48,223 nucleotides of DNA from Candidatus Gottesmanbacteria bacterium (GTDB lineage: Bacteria > Patescibacteriota > Microgenomatia > UBA10105 > UBA927), in NCBI GenBank assembly GCA_023245335.1, contig JAHFKK010000001.1, positions 747,282-795,504 on the forward strand. The letters are read 5' to 3'. The notes below the pieces were generated by a model. It had not been told where the DNA came from and searched no databases. It saw nothing but the letters and a program-made list of their open reading frames with translations. Below, in pieces: positions 31,226-38,633 of this stretch (the stretch's first letter is position 1; each line of letters starts with the position of its first letter). The position numbers were made by a program, and so were the translations under genes.

Positions 31226-31571
31226 AGTCGGCTATGTAGGCGAAGGCATCGCCGCAAATTTTCTCCGTAAAAAAGGTTATCGTATCCTCGAACGCAATTT
31301 CAAAGCACGCTATGGCGAGATCGATATTATAGCGATTGATAAAGATACGCTCGTATTTGTAGAAGTCAAAACCCGTACTGGAACCCAGTTTGGGACTCCT
31401 GAGGAAGCGATCACGCCGTGGAAATTACGGGAAGTCGCGAAAACCGCCGAGTTCTATGCTTCTCTTCATCCGGAATTGCCGCAAGGATTGAGGATAGACG
31501 TCGTGGGGATTGTCTTGGGACCAAACGATGAAGTGTTGTCTTTGCAACATACTCCTAATGTGATGTTATGA
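31191..31571 (+). CDS. yraN: YraN/UPF0102 family endonuclease-like protein
   Basis: '[59 protein letters not shown]'; GTG start overlapping rplS. Confidence 0.93.
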   Translation: MSLNPLSLHRSKVGYVGEGIAANFLRKKGYRILERNFKARYGEIDIIAIDKDTLVFVEVKTRTGTQFGTPEEAITPWKLREVAKTAEFYASLHPELPQGLRIDVVGIVLGPNDEVLSLQHTPNVML

Positions 31572-31581
31572 GGGGCAAATA

Positions 31582-32352
31582 CTACGCTAGCTGGTGCTCC
31601 AGGATGGGCGGCAGTACGTGAGTAAACTCCGGGGTGTGGTAAATGGCGTTGACGCCGGGAAACTTTTTCGGGTATCCCTGGCTCCATTCGGACTCCGTCC
31701 CTATGACAAATGTCGGATGTGTCGCCGTATCCGGAAGGCCAAGAGCCCTATTTATGAGGAAGAAGGATTTATCCCGCGTCTCTCCAGTGGTCAGGATGTC
31801 ATCTATCCATACGATTTCTCCGCCGAGGGCGCGTAACAGTTCCGCGTCATTTTGGGTTATGCCCATATATTTTTTGATGCCTTTGGCGGCGGAGACCACA
31901 GATATGCATTCGGTCACCAGTCCTGTTGCCGCGCGGTTACGGGTGTAGAGTTCGTCTTCGCTGCCGATAAGCTGTATGAGCGGCATTTGTTTACCTACGT
32001 TGAGGGATACCTCGGCAACAACTGCATGGACAAATGTTTCGGATTTCGATGATTGCGGGGTGACAAAGGCTTTTATGTTTGGATTATCGAGAAGCTCGTT
32101 GGTTAGCCGCTCGACCATTTCGGCTTTGGCAAACTGGCGAAGTTCCTGGCTTTTCAGTACGTCTGCGTATGCTATCCAGACGGGCTCGTCTTTGCCGACA
32201 TTTATGAGAGGCAAATCAACAGCATTGCCAGCAACCGTTACAGTAAATACCAGATGCCCATTTATCTTGCGAATTGCTTCCGGGCCGTAAACCCTTGGTC
32301 CCTTAAGAGATTCCCCGGATACGAGTGCGTGGTATTTTTCCTGTGGAGGCAT
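31582..32352 (-). CDS. Phosphoribosyltransferase-like protein
   Basis: 'GGEIVWIDDILTTGETRDKSFFLINRAL' matches the PRPP-binding motif. Confidence 0.7.
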   Translation of the reverse strand: MPPQEKYHALVSGESLKGPRVYGPEAIRKINGHLVFTVTVAGNAVDLPLINVGKDEPVWIAYADVLKSQELRQFAKAEMVERLTNELLDNPNIKAFVTPQSSKSETFVHAVVAEVSLNVGKQMPLIQLIGSEDELYTRNRAATGLVTECISVVSAAKGIKKYMGITQNDAELLRALGGEIVWIDDILTTGETRDKSFFLINRALGLPDTATHPTFVIGTESEWSQGYPKKFPGVNAIYHTPEFTHVLPPILEHQLA

Positions 32353-32450
32353 GGAAAGTAATAATAATTATGAGTTACTGGTTAAACCGGGGTAGTATAT
32401 CAAATTTACACGCTGATGGTATGCCCGAAATATCCTGATGTCCGTATTTT

Positions 32451-32479
32451 TTGACGCACTGTAAGCAGTTTGTTATCAT
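32451..32479 (+). promoter_or_regulatory. Putative promoter
   Basis: TTGACG-N17-TATCAT upstream of ORF 32494. Confidence 0.5.
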
Positions 32480-32493
32480 GACACTCTGATCCT

Positions 32494-32805
32494 ATGAAAC
32501 CTCGAGAATACGGGAATTCCGGGTCGCAGTATGCCTCTATTGATTGCCCGCAGTGCCGGGAACAAATCGCGAAGGGTGAGAGAAGGGGAGTATCAGGATT
32601 TTTTCAACGTCTGACGATGGCAACCTTGGTCCCGCAGGTGACGACCGCTGATAACGCATGGATAATGTCGAGATCTCATGCGAAGACTAAACCCATGCAC
32701 CGGGTATATGTGCATTACTTTGATGAGCGTTCCCCGCTTTCGGACACCACACTTCGTAGGCTGAAAAGGATTGGTGTGTGGCCGGCAGAATCTACTAAAA
32801 AGTAG
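32494..32805 (+). CDS. Hypothetical protein with CxxC
   Basis: 103 aa ORF 'MKPREYGNSGSQYASIDCPQCREQ...' downstream of a good promoter. Confidence 0.5.
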   Translation: MKPREYGNSGSQYASIDCPQCREQIAKGERRGVSGFFQRLTMATLVPQVTTADNAWIMSRSHAKTKPMHRVYVHYFDERSPLSDTTLRRLKRIGVWPAESTKK

Positions 32806-32839
32806 CCCTAACGACCAAAAATTGTTATAATTTACCCAT

Positions 32840-32850
32840 GGGTCGGTAGC
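32840..32850 (+). repeat. tRNA-Lys 5' fragment (11 nt) downstream of a -10 box
   Basis: GGGTCGGTAGC, identical to the first 11 nt of tRNA-Lys at 33280; preceded by TATAAT (32826-32831) at tRNA-promoter spacing. Confidence 0.6.
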
Positions 32851-32936
32851 CGCCACCACGAAACATAGTGGAGTGGCAAGCACCCTTGGGGTACGCCACC
32901 ACGAAACATAGTGGAGTGGCAAGTACTCTTGGGGTG
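32851..32936 (+). repeat. Two tandem copies of a 43-bp hairpin repeat
   Basis: CGCCACCACGAAACATAGTGGAGTGGCAAG at 32851-32880 and 32894-32923 (30/30 identical), each followed by a CTTGGGGT-containing tail; internal inverted repeat GCCAC..CAC/GTG..GTGGC. Confidence 0.85.
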
Positions 32937-32984
32937 TCAACGGTGTCCGGACTATATTATAAAGTGGACTGGAAGATTATTATT

Positions 32985-33005
32985 GGGTCGGTAGCTCAGT
33001 GGTAG
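32985..33005 (+). repeat. tRNA-Lys 5' fragment (about 21-22 nt)
   Basis: GGGTCGGTAGCTCAGTGGTAG versus GGGTCGGTAGCTCAATGGTAG in the intact gene (1 mismatch). Confidence 0.75.
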
Positions 33006-33006
33006 A

Positions 33007-33026
33007 CCCGCCAGCTGGCGGGCTTT
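33007..33026 (+). terminator. Terminator-like perfect palindrome after the tRNA fragment
   Basis: CCCGCCAGCTGGCGGG followed by CTTTT. Confidence 0.5.
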
Positions 33027-33034
33027 TAGCGAGT

Positions 33035-33289
33035 ATGTTTACGGTGTATGTGATTGAAAGCAATTCTAGTAAGAAGCGTTACATCGGACAAACAGAAAAT
33101 TTAGAATTAAGATTAATTCAACATAAAGATCCAAAATTCGATAAACGTTCGTATACAAAATTGAATGGAACAAATTGGATATTAGTTTACAAAGAGACCT
33201 TTCAGACTAGAAAAGAAGCGATGAAGCGCGAACAGGAATTGAAGTCATATAGAGGAAGAGAGTTTATTAAACAACAACTGGGTCGGTAG
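33035..33289 (+). CDS. GIY-YIG domain nuclease
   Basis: 'MFTVYVIESNSSKKRYIGQTENLELRLIQHKDPKFD...'; its TAG stop (33287-33289) lies inside the tRNA-Lys gene. Confidence 0.9.
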   Translation: MFTVYVIESNSSKKRYIGQTENLELRLIQHKDPKFDKRSYTKLNGTNWILVYKETFQTRKEAMKREQELKSYRGREFIKQQLGR

Positions 33290-33351
33290 CTCAATGGTAG
33301 AGCAGCAGCCTTTTAAGCTGTTGGTTCAGGGTTCGAGCCCCTGCCGACTCA
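33280..33351 (+). tRNA. tRNA-Lys(UUU), intact; left attachment site of an integrated element
   Basis: GGGTCGGTAGCTCAATGGTAGAGCAGCAGCCTTTTAAGCTGTTGGTTCAGGGTTCGAGCCCCTGCCGACTCA; acceptor GGGTCGG/CCGACTC pairs; anticodon loop CTTTTAA. Confidence 0.95.
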
Positions 33352-33355
33352 CAAA
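33284..33355 (+). repeat. Direct repeat, left attachment site
   Basis: cggtagctcaaTggtagagcagcagcc...ctgccgactcacaaa. Confidence 0.9.
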
Positions 33356-33374
33356 TTGAAACACACCGCAATAC

Positions 33375-34355
33375 ATGCGGTTACAGATAGATACATGGTG
33401 TGATTTCTCACGATTTCTTCGGCTGGAGCGTGGGTTCGGGACAAAACCCCAGAGTTTCTCTGTATACCAAAGGCGTTTCAAGAAACTCGTGTCGTGGTTT
33501 CATAATAGGGATTTCACACGCCTCAACTTTCTAGTCTTCCTGGAAACAGAACAAGCACGAGGACTAAAGAATTCCTACCTCAATAACTTCATCAAGATGG
33601 CAAAACAGCTCAATAGATACTTCCACATACATGAGTTTGATGAATTTCGACTCTTACACGAGATAGACCCAGTACCGAAGGACATTCTACGGCCACAGGA
33701 TATACAAGCGATGGCTGATGTGCAGATTCCCTATCAATCGCAACAGGAAACCATAAATAACCGGCAAAAGGCACTTATTTTGCTTCTAGGAACCACAGGA
33801 TGCCGTATAGATGAGGCATTGAGCCTTACAATCGGTGATATACACGCTAGGCCTGCCTACATTGTGTTTAACGATACCAAGAATGGGGATAACAGAGTAG
33901 TACCAATATCTGAGGAGCTTCTTAACCTTATTTCAAAGCTCACAAGGAAGGGTAGTTACGTGTTTGAAAGTCGTTCTCGAGGCAAATTAACACAACAGGG
34001 TGCTGGTAGGGATATAAAAGAGCGTGCAAGGCTCTGTAATATCCCTATTCGGGTCTATCCACACCTGTTCCGACATAGTTACTGCACCGAAATGCTCAAT
34101 CAAGGCGTAGATTCCGTAGTATTAGCCAAAATAACAGGTCACAGGGACCCAAAAACCTTGATGACGTACTACCATCAAGATTTAAACGAGGCAATAAGTG
34201 TCACAAATATGCACCCGTTATTACGTCACGAAATGAATTGGGAACAAGAAAAGTCTTTAGTCAAGAATATCTACTATAAATTTTATAAAAATACTACACA
34301 TAATGTACATATTATCGAAACTAAAAATAGAATTGTTTTGGAACTAAGTACTTAA
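33375..34355 (+). CDS. Tyrosine recombinase/integrase
   Basis: 'LLGTTGCRIDEALSLTIGDI...VYPHLFRHSYCTEMLNQGVDSVVLAKITGHRDPKTLMTYYHQD': R, HxxR, H, Y catalytic set. Confidence 0.95.
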   Translation: MRLQIDTWCDFSRFLRLERGFGTKPQSFSVYQRRFKKLVSWFHNRDFTRLNFLVFLETEQARGLKNSYLNNFIKMAKQLNRYFHIHEFDEFRLLHEIDPVPKDILRPQDIQAMADVQIPYQSQQETINNRQKALILLLGTTGCRIDEALSLTIGDIHARPAYIVFNDTKNGDNRVVPISEELLNLISKLTRKGSYVFESRSRGKLTQQGAGRDIKERARLCNIPIRVYPHLFRHSYCTEMLNQGVDSVVLAKITGHRDPKTLMTYYHQDLNEAISVTNMHPLLRHEMNWEQEKSLVKNIYYKFYKNTTHNVHIIETKNRIVLELST

Positions 34356-34368
34356 GCTACTAAAAGCG

Positions 34369-34995
34369 TCAATAAACTATATGAGTCGCATGAGCTCTTG
34401 ATGGTTCCTTATCATGAATAAATTGTCTAACGTGTTCATGAAACGTGCGAAACGCTAAGGAGTGCGTAAAGAGCTTAAAAATATGAGCTTTACTAATAAT
34501 ATTTGTTGCAAAAACGCTTTTTATATCTACATTATGAGTGCTCCTATATATATTATTAAATTCAGCTTTAGGATCAGCAATTAATTCAGCTTTAGGAAAT
34601 TCTGGTAAACTTAATCCAGACACTGCATTAACAGCTTCTATATCGGAAATTAACCATGATTCTATATTCCGTTTAGGTGCAGCGATAATTATTGAACCTT
34701 GAGGGAATTTAACGTCGTTAAGCTCCCTTCGTAATTGTGAGCGTTGAGTTTGTGGTGATAAGTTATCACTATCAATAAAAATGATGATTAAATCTATATC
34801 TGGGTTTAAATCAAATTGTACATCAATTTGAGTGGGAACTTGTTTTATTAATTGACCTTTTCCATTGGGTTCAAATGAGTGATCAACAAATTCGATTGCA
34901 TGGTAACTGTAACATTCTTTAAAAATTCTTTGACAAAGCGCTTGATAAATAATTCGATCGAAAGAAAGAGTTTCAGCGAAAACGCATACTTTCAT
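34369..34995 (-). CDS. TOPRIM/DUF4276-like putative nuclease of a two-gene ATPase-nuclease cassette
   Basis: N-terminal 'KVCVFAE', 'DLIIIFIDSDN' (DxD), 'AAPKRNIESWLISDIEAVNAV' typical of TOPRIM/DUF4276-like proteins; 5-nt gap after the ATPase gene. Confidence 0.65.
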   Translation of the reverse strand: MKVCVFAETLSFDRIIYQALCQRIFKECYSYHAIEFVDHSFEPNGKGQLIKQVPTQIDVQFDLNPDIDLIIIFIDSDNLSPQTQRSQLRRELNDVKFPQGSIIIAAPKRNIESWLISDIEAVNAVSGLSLPEFPKAELIADPKAEFNNIYRSTHNVDIKSVFATNIISKAHIFKLFTHSLAFRTFHEHVRQFIHDKEPSRAHATHIVY

Positions 34996-35000
34996 GGTCC

Positions 35001-36161
35001 TTATTCAGTTTTATTAATACCAAGTTTATAAATATCTTCTAAAGTGCCAGTCAAAAATAGGTCCCCTAAATCTAAATCCTTATCTTTAGCTTTAGCCAGA
35101 TGCTCGTATATTTTTTTATTATTGACTGGTTTAGATATTTGTGTTTTTCCGTTATCTTTAAACATATACATAATATCTTTTTCCTGCACAAATTTAAGAA
35201 TAATAGGGCTATGAGTAGTAAATATAAATTGAGTTCCACCAGACTCTTTATCAGATAAATAATTCAAAAATTTCATTAATGCACGGATCCTCTTTGGATG
35301 CATAGAATTCTCTAGCTCATCTATAATAACGACTGATGGTTTAGGATCACCCAAAATGCTAGTTAATATACCTATTAATCTAAGGTTTCCGTCAGATGTT
35401 GAAAATACACTTAAAGGATTATTGTGTGAAATTTCCTTAAAGGTAATAAATAGGTTGCCTGCCTGATCTTCAACTGAAAGATTTTCTAGCCCCATAATTA
35501 ATTCTTTTGCTTCTCTTTCAATCTCAGAATAATTGTTAGGTCCAGTTGTTTTTAAGGAATATAAGCTTTCTGTTAAATTTTTATTGAGTCCTGGTCCTAT
35601 ATTTGACATTGAACCTGGGTTGCGTAATTTAGAAACATCAAAAATATCTATCTTCATTCTGCTGAGATACCGTTGAGTCTCCACGACTATTTTTGGTTGA
35701 GCTATAACTGATAATGCAATCTGACTATTAACCAATTGAACATTGCTCTGGGGGATTCCTTCTTCAGTGTTGATTATGATTTTATCTCCTTCTCGATAAA
35801 TGATTTGTTTGCTATTTTCAAGCACTTCTTTGCTAACAATAAAATTAAAATTACCACTCGGTTCGTTAATTTGTGTAATTTCAAGTAGATATTTAATATC
35901 AACACCATTGACATTAAACTCAAGTGTAATTGTGAACTTTGGATTTGTGGCATCATGGAAAAGTTCATTGTTAACCAATTCGAGTTCAATAAAAGCATCT
36001 TTAATTGATTTCTGTGCTGCTAGTAAAGATATAAGTTTAATTGCTTTTAATAAATTACTTTTTCCCACGCCGTTATTCCCAACAATAACTGCAAATTGGG
36101 GGATATTCATATCAAAATGATCAAAACTTTTAAAGTTATCGATGAAAATATGCTTCAACAT
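35001..36161 (-). CDS. OLD-like/AAA_15-21-type ATPase
   Basis: Walker A 'VGNNGVGKSNLLKAI', signature-like 'STSDGNLRLIGIL', Walker B 'SVVIIDELENSMHP', H-loop 'QFIFTTHSP'. Confidence 0.9.
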   Translation of the reverse strand: MLKHIFIDNFKSFDHFDMNIPQFAVIVGNNGVGKSNLLKAIKLISLLAAQKSIKDAFIELELVNNELFHDATNPKFTITLEFNVNGVDIKYLLEITQINEPSGNFNFIVSKEVLENSKQIIYREGDKIIINTEEGIPQSNVQLVNSQIALSVIAQPKIVVETQRYLSRMKIDIFDVSKLRNPGSMSNIGPGLNKNLTESLYSLKTTGPNNYSEIEREAKELIMGLENLSVEDQAGNLFITFKEISHNNPLSVFSTSDGNLRLIGILTSILGDPKPSVVIIDELENSMHPKRIRALMKFLNYLSDKESGGTQFIFTTHSPIILKFVQEKDIMYMFKDNGKTQISKPVNNKKIYEHLAKAKDKDLDLGDLFLTGTLEDIYKLGINKTE

Positions 36162-36354
36162 AGTGATTCAATATTATAACTTTATGGCTGAAAATACTAG
36201 AGTAGCTATGTCGCACAACCTCCATAATGCGACTTCCTTTTGAGGCTAACGTTTCTATAACAAGTAATGGATTACCCTATAATTTTGTACCGTAGCCTCA
36301 ATGACGGAATAAAGAGGATATAAAGAGGTATCCTTCGGATGGTATAATAGAAGT

Positions 36355-36591
36355 GTGCAAAATATACCTCCACCCTATGCAAAACATCTTGAATTTAGAG
36401 CTGTCATCAATACCGATGATAGAGTTGATTGGAAGCATATATTTTTATATTGCGAAAAACAAGAACCGAAACCGATATTTTGTGAATTACCGAATGAACT
36501 TCGAAGTAGAGTATTTAACTCTGGGACAGCTGGAGCTAGCGGAGTTGCTTACACGGCCGGGACAAGTCTGGCAAGCGGAACAGCAGCGTAG
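36355..36591 (+). CDS. Small hypothetical protein (low-complexity Gly/Ala/Ser tail)
   Basis: GTG start after TATAAT; VQNIPPPYAKHLEFRAVINTDDRVDWKHIFLYC...NSGTAGASGVAYTAGTSLASGTAA. The overlapping frame 36353-36661 is an alternative. Confidence 0.4.
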   Translation: MQNIPPPYAKHLEFRAVINTDDRVDWKHIFLYCEKQEPKPIFCELPNELRSRVFNSGTAGASGVAYTAGTSLASGTAA

Positions 36592-36617
36592 TTTATATTT
36601 ATCGGAAAGACTAGCCT

Positions 36618-37088
36618 TCAGGGTCTCATGTATGGTACCCACCAGTAAATTGCACCCATAATTTTAGGATTGATTAGAAATACCGTTAAAGCTATTAAGG
36701 AAGCTAGTATGGTAAATGGTAACGCCTTTATTTGTGCGTTAGTGTAATTATCCTCTTTGGCTTCTTTTGCCGCTCTCGCCCAATTAAAATAAATTGGAAT
36801 AAGAGAAGCGAGTACAGCAAAAATCCAAACAATGATACTAACCTTTTGGACTGATCTTGCTAAAAGTGTCCAATTTACGATAAAAGCGATATAAGCCAGA
36901 TAGACATATGCCTGGCCTAATATGGCTATTAGTGTTCCAAAGACAAATCTGATTTTGTTGTGTTGTCGTAGATCGCCAGCTATAAAAGCCCCGGGGACGC
37001 CAACGAGATTCAGAATTAATACTGCCAGATAGTCCGCCACAACCCCAACTATTATTAGAAAGATTATGGAAAAAAAAGTTTTATTCAT
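36618..37088 (-). CDS. Multi-TM hypothetical membrane protein
   Basis: MNKTFFSIIFLIIVGVVADYLAVLILNLVGVPGAFIAGD... four hydrophobic helices; ORF extends to 37190. Confidence 0.7.
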   Translation of the reverse strand: MNKTFFSIIFLIIVGVVADYLAVLILNLVGVPGAFIAGDLRQHNKIRFVFGTLIAILGQAYVYLAYIAFIVNWTLLARSVQKVSIIVWIFAVLASLIPIYFNWARAAKEAKEDNYTNAQIKALPFTILASLIALTVFLINPKIMGAIYWWVPYMRP

Positions 37089-37428
37089 ATTCTTGCATAA
37101 AAAGCTCCCCGCCAGCGAAGTCTTGCGACTGCTACCGCACTTTCGGGCGATAACATTGTGAGATGCTCTGACGAAGAGCTTGTTTCTCACAAGGCTCTAA
37201 TGCCATGCCCCTCATTTCTGATGGGTTTAGGCAACTATTTTAATTGTCACCGCTAGTATATCAGACATTTGAAATGCTGAATCGATCTTAAACCGACATG
37301 GATATCTTAAAACACTAAAATTATAGCACTGGGGCGAATACTCAGGTAAAACTATTTACCAAATAGCTTCATTTCGTTGTTTGGAGATTACAACATCGAT
37401 TGCTATCCTTACATTGTATAGGAGAATA

Positions 37429-37620
37429 ATGACAGACAGTACAATGTTTATCCCATTAGAACAGATTAAACCAAAATATATTCCGTTTAAGTGCGTTGTG
37501 TGCAACGGCTGGGGAACGGTGAGTAATAAACGTGTTACATGCCACGCTTGTGATGGTAAAGGATATCTTGAAGTGCCCGAACAGATAGAAAGAGAGAGCG
37601 AATATGGAGAACCAAAATAG
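37429..37620 (+). CDS. Small DnaJ-type zinc-knuckle protein
   Basis: 'CVVCNGWGTVSNKRVTCHACDGKGYLEVP': paired CxxCxGxG motifs. Confidence 0.8.
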   Translation: MTDSTMFIPLEQIKPKYIPFKCVVCNGWGTVSNKRVTCHACDGKGYLEVPEQIERESEYGEPK

Positions 37621-38203
37621 TTCGTTCATTATGCTAAAAAGAGATAGTCAGGAATACTTTTACTTGCTTGAGAGAAGGCCGACAGCATTCGCTCTCTTAA
37701 GTTTAATAGCTGTTAGAGCAAAACGTACGGTGAATCATCCTGATCAAAGCTTGCAAATTGGAGAGGCTTTTATCGGAGATCATCTAACATACGGAGTATC
37801 AGAACGGGAGTACAGAACTGATAAAAAATATTTAGAAAAATACGGTTTAGTGACGTTCAAAGGGACGAAGCTTGGCACTATAGCACGGCTTGTTAATGCG
37901 ATGATATTTGATATTAATCCAGAAATAGGGACGAACCTTGAGACGGATAAAAGACGACTAGTAGGCGAAATAACGACGACTAACAATAATGAGAAGAATG
38001 ACAAGAATGAAAATAAAAGAGGATCTTTTACTTTTACAAACAAAATTACTAAAGATCCTGATTACCAGAGGCTACAGGAACTTAAATATATGGGTGATGG
38101 TGCTTCCGTTATGAAGAAAATGGCCTTGGAGCAAGTATTGGCGAGTCGGTATCCCTTATGGAAGTATCAGCGTCAGTGGGACGAGGCCAAAAAGAATATA
38201 TGA
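37604..38203 (+). CDS. Winged-helix/replication-initiator-like protein
   Basis: 'ERRPTAFALLSLIAVRAKRTVN...LQIGEAFIGDHLTYGVSEREYRTDKKYLEKYGLVTFKGTKLGTIARLVN', resembling phage replisome-organiser wHTH domains; overlaps both neighbours. Confidence 0.55.
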   Translation: MENQNSSFIMLKRDSQEYFYLLERRPTAFALLSLIAVRAKRTVNHPDQSLQIGEAFIGDHLTYGVSEREYRTDKKYLEKYGLVTFKGTKLGTIARLVNAMIFDINPEIGTNLETDKRRLVGEITTTNNNEKNDKNENKRGSFTFTNKITKDPDYQRLQELKYMGDGASVMKKMALEQVLASRYPLWKYQRQWDEAKKNI

Positions 38204-38583
38204 ACGATATACAAAACGGTACAAATAAGCGTGATATTAAGCAGGAGTTAGCCATAGAAACCTGGAATAAGGTTAATGGCAATATATCACTTCTATGTCA
38301 GAAAATAGGAATAAATCGTAAAACTTTCTATTTATGGCTAAAAGATACGGAGTTCGAAAAGGCCATTAAAATAGAAGAACGGGGTTTAACTGACCAAATT
38401 CAGTCTAAATTAATTGCACAGGCTCTTAACGGTAATTTTGTAGCTATCAAGTTCTATTTGGAGCACAAACATCCAGAGTATTCTCCAAAAGCTACTTCAG
38501 TTGATATGGACCATCTACCCGCTCCGATTATGGGTGGTTCGTCCGTAGTTTCAATGGTAAGTCTAATAGATAAAAACACTTAG
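38200..38583 (+). CDS. phBC6A51/terminase-small-subunit-like HTH protein
   Basis: 'KVNGNISLLCQKIGINRKTFYLWLKDTEFEKAIKI...SKLIAQALNGNFVAIKFYLEHKHPEY'. Confidence 0.65.
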   Translation: MNDIQNGTNKRDIKQELAIETWNKVNGNISLLCQKIGINRKTFYLWLKDTEFEKAIKIEERGLTDQIQSKLIAQALNGNFVAIKFYLEHKHPEYSPKATSVDMDHLPAPIMGGSSVVSMVSLIDKNT

Positions 38584-38633
38584 TTATGCTACAGTAGTTT
38601 TTACGGTGTGATTAGAGTTTGAGCCCTTCTACC

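Noticed and set aside
32851-32936. Possible minimal CRISPR array (two 30-bp repeats)
   Set aside because: Only two units with a 13-bp 'spacer' whose sequence is itself conserved between copies; no cas genes nearby. It is better described as a tandem hairpin repeat.
34369-36161. Named assignment to PARIS, Gabija or AbiL
   Set aside because: Gene sizes and motifs are compatible with the broad OLD/TOPRIM theme, but the eye alone cannot choose a subtype; left unnamed.
36353-36661. 102-aa ORF in the alternative frame
   Set aside because: Overlaps the 36355 frame and the end of the membrane protein ORF; neither is strongly supported, and I kept only the 36355 frame at low confidence.
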